Positions 1 through 9,835 of a stretch of 64,000 nucleotides of DNA are shown piece by piece. The stretch lies in the NCBI GenBank assembly GCA_944323955.1, contig CALUUK010000004.1:99603-163602 (forward strand), in the 5' to 3' direction. The notes under the pieces were generated by a model, which was not told the origin of the DNA, searched no databases, and saw only the letters and a program-made list of their open reading frames with translations. The DNA is from Candidatus Gastranaerophilales bacterium (GTDB lineage: Bacteria > Cyanobacteriota > Vampirovibrionia > Gastranaerophilales > Gastranaerophilaceae). Both the position numbers and the translations under genes were made by a program. The first letter of the stretch is position 1, and every line of letters begins with the position of its first letter.

Positions 1-1548
1 AACTTCGGGAATATCAAGACCTTCTCTTAAAAGGTTTACTCCGACAAGTACATCAAATACTCCCAATCGTAAATCTCTTAAAATTTCGACTCTTTCAATA
101 GATGATATTTCGCTATGCAGATATCTTACTTTTATTCCGAGCTGCAGCAGATAATCCGATAAATCTTCTGCCATTTTTTTTGTAAGTGTTGTAATAAGAA
201 CCCTGTATTTCTGTTGTGTTGTTTTTTTTATTTCTGCAATGAGATCATCAACCTGATTCAATGTCGGGCGAACAAAAATCTCAGGGTCAACAAGTCCGGT
301 CGGTCTTATAATTTGTTCCGTAATTTGAGATGATATTTCTTTTTCAAAATCTCCCGGAGTAGCCGATACAAATATTTTTTGTCCGACTTTTGACCAAAAT
401 TCATCAATGGTTAAAGGTCTGTTATCTTTAGCGCTGGGAAGCCGGAACCCGTAATCAACAAGCACGGTTTTTCTTGATTGGTCGCCGTTATACATTGCTT
501 TTAACTGCGGAATTGTTACATGTGATTCATCTATTACGATAAGAAAATCATCGTTGAAATAATCCAATAAAGTAGCGGGCGGACTGCCTTTCGGACGTCT
601 TTCTATAATACGTGAATAGTTTTCAATACCGCTGCAATATCCCATTTCTTTTATCATTTCAATGTCATAATTTGTTCTTTGCTCAATGCGTTGTGCTTCG
701 ATAAGTTTATTTTCAAATTCAAATTTTCTGACTTGTTCTTGAAGTTCCTGTCTTATAAGTTTTATTGTTTCTTCTTTATCCTCGTCTCCCGATATATAAT
801 GAACTGCCGGAAAAATAACAGTAGAATCCAAATCTTCAACAATCTCGCCCGATACCGGATTAATTCGCGTAATTTTTTCGACTTCATCTCCGAATAAAGA
901 TATTCTTGTTATCATTTTTTCATATGCAGGCATGATTTCTATAATATCCCCGCGTGGTCTGAAGGTTGAACGTGTTAATTCAACATCATTTCTTGAATAT
1001 TGAACATCAATAAGTGCTCTTAAAAAAGCATTTCTGTCTATTTCATCACCTTTATGAATTTCAAGTGCACCTTTAAAATATTGCTCGGGAAGTCCTAATC
1101 CGTATATACAGCTTACGGAAGCAACAACTATAACATCATTTCTTTCATATAAACTTCTTGTTGTATTATGTCTGAGCCTGTCTATTTCATCGTTTATTGT
1201 TGCTGATTTTTCAATGTATGTATCACTCCTCGGGATATATGCTTCAGGCTGGTAGTAATCATAATAAGATATAAAATATTCAACGGCATTATTCGGAAAA
1301 AGCTCTTTAAATTCGTTATATAACTGTGCCGCAAGGGTTTTATTGTGCGCAATAACAAGTGTTTGTTTTTGCATTTTTTCAATAACATTAGCGATAGTAT
1401 ATGTCTTACCTGAACCGGTTATTCCGAGCAGAGTCTGCGCATCATATCCGAGTCTAAGTCCTTCCGTCAATGCCTGAATCGCTTTAGGCTGATCTCCTGA
1501 CGGTTTGTATTTTGAACATATTTCAAATTGTCTGTTGCTGCCAGTCAT
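1..1548 (-). CDS. uvrB: UvrB excinuclease subunit (partial, C-terminus beyond window)
   Basis: DNA-damage-recognition helicase subunit of the UvrABC nucleotide excision repair complex. Reading the minus strand from ATG at 1548 gives an uninterrupted 516-codon frame that runs off the window edge. Visible are Walker A GITGSGKT (about residues 42-49), the damage-probing beta-hairpin with [15 protein letters not shown], the ATPase motif VIDESHV, SATPG, and [11 protein letters not shown] at the truncated end. UvrB proteins are usually about 660-670 residues, so roughly 150 C-terminal residues (end of helicase domain 2 and the UVR motif) are missing only because the window starts there. The start is the first ATG after an AT-rich leader and is divergent from the TPR gene at 1635. 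Family assignment is very secure from continuous motif conservation. Confidence 0.97.
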   Translation of the reverse strand, partial: MTGSNRQFEICSKYKPSGDQPKAIQALTEGLRLGYDAQTLLGITGSGKTYTIANVIEKMQKQTLVIAHNKTLAAQLYNEFKELFPNNAVEYFISYYDYYQPEAYIPRSDTYIEKSATINDEIDRLRHNTTRSLYERNDVIVVASVSCIYGLGLPEQYFKGALEIHKGDEIDRNAFLRALIDVQYSRNDVELTRSTFRPRGDIIEIMPAYEKMITRISLFGDEVEKITRINPVSGEIVEDLDSTVIFPAVHYISGDEDKEETIKLIRQELQEQVRKFEFENKLIEAQRIEQRTNYDIEMIKEMGYCSGIENYSRIIERRPKGSPPATLLDYFNDDFLIVIDESHVTIPQLKAMYNGDQSRKTVLVDYGFRLPSAKDNRPLTIDEFWSKVGQKIFVSATPGDFEKEISSQITEQIIRPTGLVDPEIFVRPTLNQVDDLIAEIKKTTQQKYRVLITTLTKKMAEDLSDYLLQLGIKVRYLHSEISSIERVEILRDLRLGVFDVLVGVNLLREGLDIPEV

Positions 1549-1634
1549 ATTTAATATTATAGAGAAACTTTCATTTAAAAATCAACACTGATTACTTTAC
1601 TAAATCGGCTATTGAAAATATAATTAGTATAACT

Positions 1635-3404
1635 ATGGATAATGTAACGGAAAATATAAAAAAAGCATTTGAATGTAAACAAGAGGGGCGGTATAAAGAG
1701 GCAATAGACTTCCTTTATAAGGCATTTACGGTTGATAATGAAAGTGTTGAAATAATGAGCGAACTTGCTCATTTATATTCAAAAATAAATAAAGCAGATA
1801 GGGCAATTGATTTTTGTGAACAAATTTTGAATAAAGTTCCGAATGATTTTGAAACAAGGTTTTATATTTCATCACTCTGCAAAAAACAAAAAAACTATGA
1901 TAAAGCCGAAGAAAATTTAATGATAATTTTCAATGAAGATTATGAAATAGTACGCGCGGCAGAGGAGTTATTCTCTGTTTTACAAAAAGCAAATAAACCT
2001 GAAAAGATAATAGATTTGTATTATTCACGAGAAGCCGAGTTAAAATCAAGTGTTATATATTGTTTTGTGGGGTGGGCATTTCTTTCATTAAAAAATACTG
2101 AAAAAGCGAGAGAATTTTATAAGTCAGCTTTTTGTGAAGATGAAAGCAATGTGGAAGCAGGAAGCAGGGTTGCAGAAGTCTTGTTTGAAAACGGTTTATT
2201 TGATGATGCACAAATTTTATTGAATCAATTGTTAAAATATTCGGAAAATGACAGAATTTATTCTGTTCTGGGCGAAATATGTTATATACAATCAGACTAT
2301 GATAAAGCTATTAATTATTATGTTCTTGCGTTAAAACTGAATGATAAGAACGCACAATATTATTATAAACTGGGCGGGCTTTATGTTATAAAAGGTTTTT
2401 ATAATGAAGCTGAAGAATGCTATAATAATGCAATAAATATAGATCCGCAAAACCTTCTTTATAATTATACACTTGCATATTTCTATTTTATTAATAATAA
2501 ATATACTCTTTCAAAGCATATTATTGAAGATGTCTTAAATCTGGATAATGATTATGAAGATGCTCTTACTTTGAAATTGCAGATTTTAGTAAATGAGAAT
2601 AATCTTGCACAGGCGGGAAAACTTGTTGAATATTTATCCAAAAAGGAAGATAAAACAGAACAGATATTTTATTCTTTTGCAATGTATTATTCCAAGCTGG
2701 GTTTGTTTGAAAAGGCCGTAAAAAATGTAATAAAAGCTATTTCTCTCAATCCTGATTCGCTTGTTTATAATATAGAGCTTGCCGGTGATTATTATTTACT
2801 TAAAGATTATAAAAAAGCAAAAGAAATATGTGAAAAAATATTATCAATTAACAATAAATATATACAGGCATATATTTTGCTTTCTAAGGTATATTTTGCT
2901 TTAAAAGATTATAAAGAAGCGAATGAAAATATAGAACAAGCCTTAAAGTTGGATATGAACATTCCGGAAGTGTATTACATAAAGGGAAAAATTTCATTTG
3001 CCGAAAAAAATATTCCCCGCGCAATTGAAAACTTTAAAACAGCGATATCTATGAATCCCGGAAAAGTTGAATATTATGCCCTTCTTGCGGAAGTGTATTT
3101 TTCAGTTGATGATTATGAAAGCGCATATTTTTATTATAAAGAAGCGGCAGAACTTGATGTTGTAAACGGAGAATACCGATATTATATGGCAAAGTGCTGT
3201 GAATACAGGAATGATACTGAATCGGCAATTTCAAATTATTCAGTAGCAAGAAGACTTTCACCGTTGAACTTTTTGTATACGGAAGATTATGTAAAAATAT
3301 TGTGCCGGAATAATAAAAAGAAACAAGCAGGTGCAATTATAAAAGCGTCAATGAAATTCTTTTCGCCTGAAGAAAAAAAGAAACTGGAAAATATTTTAAA
3401 ATAA
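1635..3404 (+). CDS. Tetratricopeptide repeat protein, 589 aa
   Basis: The protein is almost entirely TPR-like: about 15 degenerate 34-residue units with the usual small/aromatic pattern, for example AIDFLYKAFTVDNES, AINYYVLALKLNDKNAQYYYKLG, AEECYNNAINIDPQN, AIENFKTAISMNPGK. No signal peptide, membrane segment or catalytic domain is visible, so it is probably a cytoplasmic scaffold. The start at 1635 has no clear Shine-Dalgarno sequence, as for several genes here. It is divergent from uvrB and lies just upstream of tRNA-Ala. TPR arrays bind partner proteins or peptides; the partner cannot be read from the sequence. Confidence 0.85.
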   Translation: MDNVTENIKKAFECKQEGRYKEAIDFLYKAFTVDNESVEIMSELAHLYSKINKADRAIDFCEQILNKVPNDFETRFYISSLCKKQKNYDKAEENLMIIFNEDYEIVRAAEELFSVLQKANKPEKIIDLYYSREAELKSSVIYCFVGWAFLSLKNTEKAREFYKSAFCEDESNVEAGSRVAEVLFENGLFDDAQILLNQLLKYSENDRIYSVLGEICYIQSDYDKAINYYVLALKLNDKNAQYYYKLGGLYVIKGFYNEAEECYNNAINIDPQNLLYNYTLAYFYFINNKYTLSKHIIEDVLNLDNDYEDALTLKLQILVNENNLAQAGKLVEYLSKKEDKTEQIFYSFAMYYSKLGLFEKAVKNVIKAISLNPDSLVYNIELAGDYYLLKDYKKAKEICEKILSINNKYIQAYILLSKVYFALKDYKEANENIEQALKLDMNIPEVYYIKGKISFAEKNIPRAIENFKTAISMNPGKVEYYALLAEVYFSVDDYESAYFYYKEAAELDVVNGEYRYYMAKCCEYRNDTESAISNYSVARRLSPLNFLYTEDYVKILCRNNKKKQAGAIIKASMKFFSPEEKKKLENILK

Positions 3405-3459
3405 ATAAAAAAATTGTTGATTTTTTTTTATGACATGTTATTATAATCTAGTAATCCGA

Positions 3460-3532
3460 GGGGGATTAGCTCAGTTGGTAGAGCGCCTGCTTTGCACGCA
3501 GGATGTCAGGAGTTCGAGTCTCCTATCCTCCA
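3460..3532 (+). tRNA. tRNA-Ala (anticodon TGC)
   Basis: 73-nt cloverleaf: 7-bp acceptor GGGGGAT/ATCCTCC, D arm GCTC...GAGC, anticodon stem CCTGC/GCAGG with loop TTTGCAC (anticodon TGC), T arm AGGAG-TTCGAGT-CTCCT, discriminator A. The acceptor contains the G3:U70 wobble pair that is the alanine identity element. CCA is not encoded. A TATAAT at 3442-3447 is a plausible -10 box. Confidence 0.97.
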
Positions 3533-3541
3533 TTTTAATAG

Positions 3542-3570
3542 ACGGCCGAAATGAAATCGGTCGTTTTTTA
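3542..3570 (+). terminator. Rho-independent terminator after tRNA-Ala
   Basis: Stem ACGGCCGA (3542-3549) pairs with TCGGTCGT (3557-3564, one G-U) around a 7-nt loop and runs into a T tract. It ends the tRNA-Ala transcript. The remaining 3571-3745 before the next gene shows nothing else I can support. Confidence 0.8.
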
Positions 3571-3745
3571 TTTTTATGTAAAACTTATACAGATTGACAT
3601 CGATATTGGGAAAAGTGACAGGGAAGGTTGGGAAAATTTTTATTTAATTTAATTTTTTAAATCAACTGATAATTGTTTTCTGATTGACTTAATCTGTAAT
3701 ATGAAAAGAATTGATTTAATGTGTTACACCTTTTATTAAAGTTAT

Positions 3746-6700
3746 ATGGATTTGTGTCGATTATATTTACAGGAATGTAAGGAAATCGGAAAAATAGTGG
3801 ACTTTAAGAAAGTACAAAATATAAATAACAATATGTTTCCGCAAAAGGAACCCAAAAGTTTTCGTGCGGAAAAGACAGAAAAAGTTTCCGAACAAAAATC
3901 CGATGAAAAAACCCCGATAAATCCCGAGTATTGGCAACAATCTTTAAGAATTAGACCTAATTCCGGCAGTTTAGGATCTAAAGCAGATGAAAAATTCTTG
4001 ATTTCACTCACTCCGGAACAAATTAATGAGTTATATAATTGGATTGAGTCCGGAAAAATTGAAAAAGAAAATATATTTCAATTCTTACAAAGGGAATACA
4101 ATACTGTCTATGGAAAAGATGAAATTCCACAAATAATTAATATGGCTAAAGGTGATGAATCTGCTGTTGATTTGATTTCTAAATTGATTCAGCCCGACAC
4201 ATTTCTGCACAAAATTCCCGCAAGCAGTATGAAAGAATTTCTGGGCTCAGATATAGAATTGTTAAACAAACTGATTTGTTCTTTTAAGGAAAAATTTGAA
4301 TTAGATGAAGGCTTTATATTTCCTGATGCAAGGACGCTGTCGCAATTATTAGAAATAGTTAATGATAGTAATGTCGACGATTTTATTGATGCATTTCAGG
4401 GAAAACAAACTACACAAGCAATATTTGATGCGGGTTGTTTTGTCAGTCCGGCTACCGAATTGTTTGATGCAAGGATTATTGATAAAAAATATCAATTGGA
4501 AAATATTGGAGTGCCGGAAGAATATAGTACTTCCGCTGCAGCAAATTGTTTTGACTCAAAAACAAATGAAGTATCTCCATTTGCAGATAAGTTTTTAAAT
4601 TTGTTTTATATGCCGTCGCATGAAACAGGGGTAAAGGGTGCAATTCAAAAAATAGGAAACAAGGTAAAAAATAGATTTATAACAAGAGGACGAATTGAAT
4701 TTTATACTGATGAAGATCCTTCTCCTGTTTTAATTTCAATGAAAAACAACCAAGGACAGTTTGAAGAAAAGAATTATGAAACTGTTCTGAAAGTTATAAA
4801 AAAAATGATTAAAATATATTCTTCTGTATCAATGTCTTTTGATGATTTGGCAAGTACTGTTAACTTGTTAAAAGATGAAAACGGAGTTGTTGATGATAGA
4901 AAATATGAGTTGTTTTCTGAATTAAGCGATTTGTTTAAAGATGATGTTACATATATTTTTGAAGCATTAGACTCTTTTCCTTCCGAAAAACACGATGTAA
5001 TTTTGCAAACTTATCATGATTTTAAGCAAGAAGGTTATTGTGCCTATTCGAATTTTCCCGCTTTGGTTAAATTCTGTTTTGATAAAGACGGGAACAAAAT
5101 CCATCAGAATATAGAATTTATAAATAAAATATTGGCAGTAAATAATGAACAGAATTTTCCCGAATCTTTTTTGAATAATTGTAACTGTAATCAAGAAATA
5201 CAAGCCTTTGCCCTTGCGTTTATCAGTAAGAATGCTTACTGCGACGTTTTATATTTCCTTTCTCCCATAATTGATGTTTTTAAAACGAAAGATGAAAAAA
5301 TTCCACCTTTAGTTCAAGATAAATTAACTGAATATACTGCAAAAAATATGTCCCCGAATGGTTTTATTGAAGTGTTTCAATCTTGTATGAAATCAGATGA
5401 AGATTATTCAATATCAAATTTTGATAATGATATGTTTGACAGAGTAAATGATTTTAGAAAACTGTTTTCTCCGGCAAAAGTTAACACGTCTTTTAACGGA
5501 AAACATATTGTTAATATTTTAAACGGAGAATTGAAACCTGATGAAATTAATTTTAAATCAAAAGTTATATACTTAGATAATCTGAGAAAAATAAAAGAGT
5601 ATACCCAAGCAAATAAAATAGACGGATATGATTTCATTGATCTGTCTTTATATATTTTAGAAAAAAGTTTGCGGTTTGAAGACATTTCTCTGCCTGTTGA
5701 TGAGACAAGTAAAGTCGATTTTATAAAAAATATAATGTTTTCAACTTCCCAATATACAGATTTTGAGAGCACATTAATTTCCGCTATTCCATTATTGGAA
5801 ACAATGAATAATGGGTTGAATTTGACATATTCAAGAGAAGATTTTTTATCTGATTTAAGTGATATTTGTAAAACAAAAGAAGATGTTGACTTATTAAAAC
5901 AAAAAACGGGAATAAGTCCTGTCTTGGCACCGGATACGGATAGAATTGTATTAACCGGTTTTGACGGAATTATAAAATTGGATGCTTTGAATCAAAATGA
6001 TTCAAAAGAAAAACGAATATACGATTTAATGTATAAGTATATGTACGAAAACACGGTTGATACAGGAAATAAAAAATTGGATGAATATTTGAATAAGATA
6101 ATAAAAGCATTTCCTGAATTTATTAATACTATTGGAAGAAAACAACATGGAACACACGCCTATACTGTTGATGTCCATTCTTTACTGGTAATGGCTTATT
6201 CAATAAATAATCCCGATTATTTGTCGAAACTTAATGATTTAGATAAAGCGCTACTCAAGGTAACAGCTATTTTTCATGATATTGCAAAACAAGAAGGGGT
6301 TGTAGATAAAGGACACCAGAATTTATCGTCGCTTTATACACAAAGTATAATTCATAAACTCATTAAATCTCCAACAATTCAAGATAGATTATTTGGACTG
6401 ATAAACAATCATCATTGGCTTGAAGAGTATTCTTCTGCTGCCGGAAAAGAAAAGACTGCGAGAGAAATTGCTTTTAAATTTAGAAGACCAAATGATTTTG
6501 AGGTTGCCAAAATAATGGCAAATGCTGATTTAAAGGCGGTTAGTGAATCTTTTTATGAGGGAAGAAAAGGTAATCTTTCTCAAGAGAATATAGCCCCGAT
6601 TGAAAAAAATATAGATTATCTGTATTCAAACGGCAATGTTTTATTGACCGATTATTTTGTTGCACAATCGATGTTGAATAATCATACAGAAGTAAAGGAC

Positions 6701-7429
6701 GGGAAAGAATATAAAGTTGTTAATTTGCATAATATTTCTGATGAAGAGAACATGGGTAAGTATGGATTTTATAACGGCATAAAAAAAGATGATCTTCGTT
6801 TTCTTGTCCATATGGTAGATAATGAAGAAATGTATCACGCTCTTTATACCGTGCAGCAGCTTTCGTCGCCATTCAATGGAGGTGTTCTGTCAGAATCAAT
6901 AATTAGTCCAAAATATAAACGTACATATGCGAATAGAAAATATGGTGTTATATTATCGCAAGAAAACATCAATGTTATTAATCAAGCTAATTCTAATCAG
7001 GGATCCGGCAAGGAAAAGGGGTTCTCTAACGTTATGGCTCTTTTATATAGTGAACAGGCTTTCGATAAGCGAAATGCCTTTAGAGATGAATTTCTGATGT
7101 TTTTAGGTTTTACCGGTAAAGATATTTCACCGGAAGAATATGCTGAATTTTATAAGAAAGTGCTTTCAGGAAAAACGACAATAATGCAAATAAATCCAAA
7201 TAAAGAATATAAAATAGGAAAAAAAGTTGTTACAGGTGAGCAAATTAAAAATGCAATTATTTCATACCAAAATTCATTAATCGATAAAAAAGAGCAAATG
7301 CATAACGAAATTGTCGGATATTTGCCAAAAATCCATGCTGTAATTGCAAAAGAAGACAGCATTCATAAGCTGCCCGATGATTTGTTGAAATTCGCTTATG
7401 ATAACGATTATCCGATTGTTTTGATATAG
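3746..7429 (+). CDS. Giant HD-domain protein, 1227 aa, function unknown
   Basis: Only one domain is recognisable. A metal-dependent HD phosphohydrolase-like core lies at about residues 801-890: H801 in QHGTHAYT, the HD pair H844-D845 in FHDIAK, and tandem H889-H890 in NNHHWLEEYSS. This spacing is that of the HD superfamily (phosphatases, cyclic-nucleotide phosphodiesterases, dGTPases). The roughly 800 residues before it are acidic/lysine-rich, helical-looking and match no family I know. About 335 residues follow. There is no signal peptide or transmembrane segment. No clear Shine-Dalgarno precedes the start; it follows tRNA-Ala and its terminator and is probably monocistronic. The substrate is unknown. 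Confidence 0.7.
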   Translation: MDLCRLYLQECKEIGKIVDFKKVQNINNNMFPQKEPKSFRAEKTEKVSEQKSDEKTPINPEYWQQSLRIRPNSGSLGSKADEKFLISLTPEQINELYNWIESGKIEKENIFQFLQREYNTVYGKDEIPQIINMAKGDESAVDLISKLIQPDTFLHKIPASSMKEFLGSDIELLNKLICSFKEKFELDEGFIFPDARTLSQLLEIVNDSNVDDFIDAFQGKQTTQAIFDAGCFVSPATELFDARIIDKKYQLENIGVPEEYSTSAAANCFDSKTNEVSPFADKFLNLFYMPSHETGVKGAIQKIGNKVKNRFITRGRIEFYTDEDPSPVLISMKNNQGQFEEKNYETVLKVIKKMIKIYSSVSMSFDDLASTVNLLKDENGVVDDRKYELFSELSDLFKDDVTYIFEALDSFPSEKHDVILQTYHDFKQEGYCAYSNFPALVKFCFDKDGNKIHQNIEFINKILAVNNEQNFPESFLNNCNCNQEIQAFALAFISKNAYCDVLYFLSPIIDVFKTKDEKIPPLVQDKLTEYTAKNMSPNGFIEVFQSCMKSDEDYSISNFDNDMFDRVNDFRKLFSPAKVNTSFNGKHIVNILNGELKPDEINFKSKVIYLDNLRKIKEYTQANKIDGYDFIDLSLYILEKSLRFEDISLPVDETSKVDFIKNIMFSTSQYTDFESTLISAIPLLETMNNGLNLTYSREDFLSDLSDICKTKEDVDLLKQKTGISPVLAPDTDRIVLTGFDGIIKLDALNQNDSKEKRIYDLMYKYMYENTVDTGNKKLDEYLNKIIKAFPEFINTIGRKQHGTHAYTVDVHSLLVMAYSINNPDYLSKLNDLDKALLKVTAIFHDIAKQEGVVDKGHQNLSSLYTQSIIHKLIKSPTIQDRLFGLINNHHWLEEYSSAAGKEKTAREIAFKFRRPNDFEVAKIMANADLKAVSESFYEGRKGNLSQENIAPIEKNIDYLYSNGNVLLTDYFVAQSMLNNHTEVKDGKEYKVVNLHNISDEENMGKYGFYNGIKKDDLRFLVHMVDNEEMYHALYTVQQLSSPFNGGVLSESIISPKYKRTYANRKYGVILSQENINVINQANSNQGSGKEKGFSNVMALLYSEQAFDKRNAFRDEFLMFLGFTGKDISPEEYAEFYKKVLSGKTTIMQINPNKEYKIGKKVVTGEQIKNAIISYQNSLIDKKEQMHNEIVGYLPKIHAVIAKEDSIHKLPDDLLKFAYDNDYPIVLI

Positions 7430-7461
7430 TTTTCATATAACTATTAAAATAATACTTGTAA

Positions 7462-7962
7462 TTAGTTTATATGATTAATGGCCTGATTCCATTCTCTGAA
7501 TAAATCATCTGTCGATGATTTCGCATTCGCAGGACTTGTTGACGGCATTTTATAACAATAATATTGCGTTAATAACTGCGGAAAATATCTTTTAAATGCA
7601 CAAGATGCTTTGCTGCCGTTAAGAAGAATTATTTTAATATTTGGATATTCTTTTAAAAGTTCGGGGATTTTATTTGGAATTTCATTTTGAATGTTTGTAT
7701 CTAAACTTCCTTCTCTTTTGCAAAAATTTAAAACATCCCAAAGTGCAAAATTATTTTTTAAAAGAATTTGAATCTTTTTATCGTAATCCAATAATTGTAA
7801 ATCATTACAGGCACATAACTTTCCTATTAATTTCCAAAAACGATTTTGAGGATGTGCATAGTATTGCTGCATTTCAAGTGATTTTATACCCGGCATTGAG
7901 CCAAGAATTAAAATTTTTGATTTATAATCAATTATTGGTAAAAAACTTTTACAATCAGCCAT
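7462..7962 (-). CDS. DNA-deoxyinosine (hypoxanthine) glycosylase, UDG superfamily family 6
   Basis: 166 aa, the normal size for family-6 uracil-DNA-glycosylase-fold enzymes that excise hypoxanthine (deaminated adenine) from DNA to start base excision repair. Visible motifs: ILILGSMPGIKSLEMQQYYAHPQNRFWKL (read in parts as GSMPG...YYAHPQNRFW), the typical motif I with Asn in the Asn-Arg-Phe-Trp segment; LNGSKA in the middle; and MPSTSPAN, the C-terminal DNA-intercalating motif. Convergent with the HD gene, 32 bp apart. tRNA-Ala(GGC) begins 46 bp upstream of its start on the other strand. Confidence 0.88.
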   Translation of the reverse strand: MADCKSFLPIIDYKSKILILGSMPGIKSLEMQQYYAHPQNRFWKLIGKLCACNDLQLLDYDKKIQILLKNNFALWDVLNFCKREGSLDTNIQNEIPNKIPELLKEYPNIKIILLNGSKASCAFKRYFPQLLTQYYCYKMPSTSPANAKSSTDDLFREWNQAINHIN

Positions 7963-8008
7963 ATTTTTATTTTACAATATAATTTTAATTATGTTATATT
8001 TTACATAC

Positions 8009-8081
8009 GGGGCGTTAGCGCAGTTGGTAGCGCACGACACTGGCAGTGTCGGGGTCAGGGGTTCGAATCCCCTACGCTCCA
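8009..8081 (+). tRNA. tRNA-Ala (anticodon GGC)
   Basis: 73-nt cloverleaf: acceptor GGGGCGT/ACGCTCC with the alanine-specific G3:U70 pair, D arm GCGC...GCGC, anticodon stem CGACA/TGTCG with loop CTGGCAG (anticodon GGC), T arm AGGGG-TTCGAAT-CCCCT, discriminator A. CCA is not encoded. The downstream gene is convergent and starts its stop region 9 bp away. Confidence 0.97.
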
Positions 8082-8090
8082 ATTTCCTTT

Positions 8091-9236
8091 TTAAAAAGAT
8101 GAATATCTTGATACTATTGACGATTCATAGCTGTTCATATTGTCGTAATAGTGCATTTGTGAGTAATTAAAATCATGTGAATTAATTCTGTTGTCAAAAG
8201 ATTCATACTCTGAAATTATATCCTTGTGTGTTCTAATATATTCTTTTAATAAATTTTCTTGTTTTTTGAGAACTGTTTCAACATTATCTTTTGTAATTTC
8301 CATATATAAATCAGAATCTTTATTTGCCGTATCAAAAATTATATCATATGCCAGAGCACCATATAGTGAAGACGGGTGTATTACATCTCTGTAAAAATAT
8401 GTATTATCAAATAATGACTGGGTTGTATTTTTATTTATGAATGCCATGTCAATAATTTTCGAATTTTTTTGAGCCAGAAATCTTTTAATATTTTTAGTAC
8501 AAGTGTAAAACGGGCTGTTGTATATTTCCGCAAGAAATAATGCGTTATATGGAGCAATAAAATATATAATTTCAGCGTTTCTTCTTTCTGCAATATTATT
8601 GATTTCATCCAGTTCTTGTAATATTTTTCCCTCTAAATAAGTTCTTTCTTCCTGCTTTTCAAATAAACTGTAATATTTTCTTTTCGGAAAAACTTCCATT
8701 CCTGGTCTATGGTTATGGTTATGGTTAATTTCTTTTTGTTTGCTTATCTTATGTAGAAACTTTTTTATACTTAATTTTGTTGTATCAGTTGCAAGTAATA
8801 ATTTGTTAATATCATTAATATTTAATTTGTCAGAGGAATAAACCGGCAGTGTTTTTTCTCCTGCTGCCATAAATGCGGCATAATCAACAGGAAAAATTAT
8901 GGTTTTAACCTCAGGGTGCATATTTAGAAATATTACTAAAATATCTTTTATATCGGGATAGCAAATATCATTTATTGAAACTATTGCGGTTTTCTTTTTT
9001 GTAATGGGCAAATTTAGCATATTGGTATTTGTTGAACCGCCGCAGATAACATAATCATATTTTTCTTTTTTATGCATTTTTAATGTTAAATGAATTAAAT
9101 CACGCGGACTTTGGAAAAGCATTAAATTTTGTCTGGGGTTGAATAATTCAAAAGGATCCATTTTATAGTTGAATAATGCAATTCCTAAAAGACAGATTAT
9201 TATTAATAAAATAAAACCTATATTTTTTGATTTCAT
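8091..9236 (-). CDS. SGNH/DltD-like membrane-anchored protein, 381 aa
   Basis: An N-terminal hydrophobic anchor (about residues 7-24, IGFILLIIICLLGIALF) leads into an extracytoplasmic domain with an SGNH-like layout: YDYVICGGSTNTNM supplies a possible nucleophile Ser in a GGST block I, and DVIHPSSLYGALAYD near residue 300 resembles the block V Asp-x-x-His. This arrangement is that of GDSL/SGNH esterases and acyltransferases of the DltD/AlgX type. It is one of three such proteins in the window (also 19958-20828 and 41292-42176). Monocistronic; convergent with tRNA-Ala. Substrate unknown. Confidence 0.55.
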   Translation of the reverse strand: MKSKNIGFILLIIICLLGIALFNYKMDPFELFNPRQNLMLFQSPRDLIHLTLKMHKKEKYDYVICGGSTNTNMLNLPITKKKTAIVSINDICYPDIKDILVIFLNMHPEVKTIIFPVDYAAFMAAGEKTLPVYSSDKLNINDINKLLLATDTTKLSIKKFLHKISKQKEINHNHNHRPGMEVFPKRKYYSLFEKQEERTYLEGKILQELDEINNIAERRNAEIIYFIAPYNALFLAEIYNSPFYTCTKNIKRFLAQKNSKIIDMAFINKNTTQSLFDNTYFYRDVIHPSSLYGALAYDIIFDTANKDSDLYMEITKDNVETVLKKQENLLKEYIRTHKDIISEYESFDNRINSHDFNYSQMHYYDNMNSYESSIVSRYSSF

Positions 9237-9386
9237 ATATGCTCTTTCTTAAGAAATATGTATAGTATTTTAACAAAAAAGATGAAAATATTACAATTAA
9301 TGTTATTATTCGGGATTAATTATTGTAAAATAGTTGTAAAAAATAAAAAAATATATAATATAAGAAATGAAGAAAAGGAGGGAAGT

Positions 9387-9677
9387 ATGTTAAAGAAAGT
9401 TTTGTCATTGGTTGTTCTTACTGCGGTTATGAGTTTATCTGCTCCTGCATTTGCCGAAGGAACGCACGGGACTGACGGTGAAATATCAGGAAGAAGTGTA
9501 GGGGCTGCAGTATGCTCATTACTTATCTGGCCCGGAATTGGACAGGCTATTAATAAACAGGATAAAGAAAAAAATATAACACATGCTGTTTTAGGATTAA
9601 CAGGTGTATTCAGATTGTGGTCTTTTTATGATGCACTGGTTGACAGAGACGGCGGTGTTTGGCATAACAGAATATAA
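9387..9677 (+). CDS. Small exported protein, 96 aa
   Basis: I start at ATG 9387 because AGGAGG lies at 9376-9381, five bases upstream, and because this gives a clean signal peptide (MLKKVLSLVVLTAVMSLSAP, cleavage near AFA-EG). The same frame is open upstream to 9258 but that extension has no ribosome-binding site. The mature part has two hydrophobic stretches (AAVCSLLIWPGIGQ and THAVLGLTGVFRLW) and may sit in a membrane. No known domain. A terminator follows at once, so it is a single-gene transcript. Confidence 0.75.
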   Translation: MLKKVLSLVVLTAVMSLSAPAFAEGTHGTDGEISGRSVGAAVCSLLIWPGIGQAINKQDKEKNITHAVLGLTGVFRLWSFYDALVDRDGGVWHNRI

Positions 9678-9681
9678 TAAT

Positions 9682-9710
9682 AAAGAGAGAGAGATTTTCT
9701 CTCTCTTTTT
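9682..9710 (+). terminator. Rho-independent terminator
   Basis: AAAGAGAGAGA pairs with TCTCTCTCTTT around a 3-4-nt loop, followed by T residues, directly after the stop of the 96-aa exported protein. Confidence 0.8.
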
Positions 9711-9835
9711 AATATGAGGTAAATATTTTCTACATTATTCGTCTTATGTTTGTTGCCTAAAAACAAGTTTTAATTTATAATTTTTCTATATATTAGAGTA
9801 GTATGAAAAGCTATAACAGTTTAAGTGAGGTAAAC

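Noticed and set aside
9258..9386. N-terminal extension of the small exported protein
   Set aside because: No SD before 9258, composition is non-coding-like, and AGGAGG plus signal peptide place the start at 9387.
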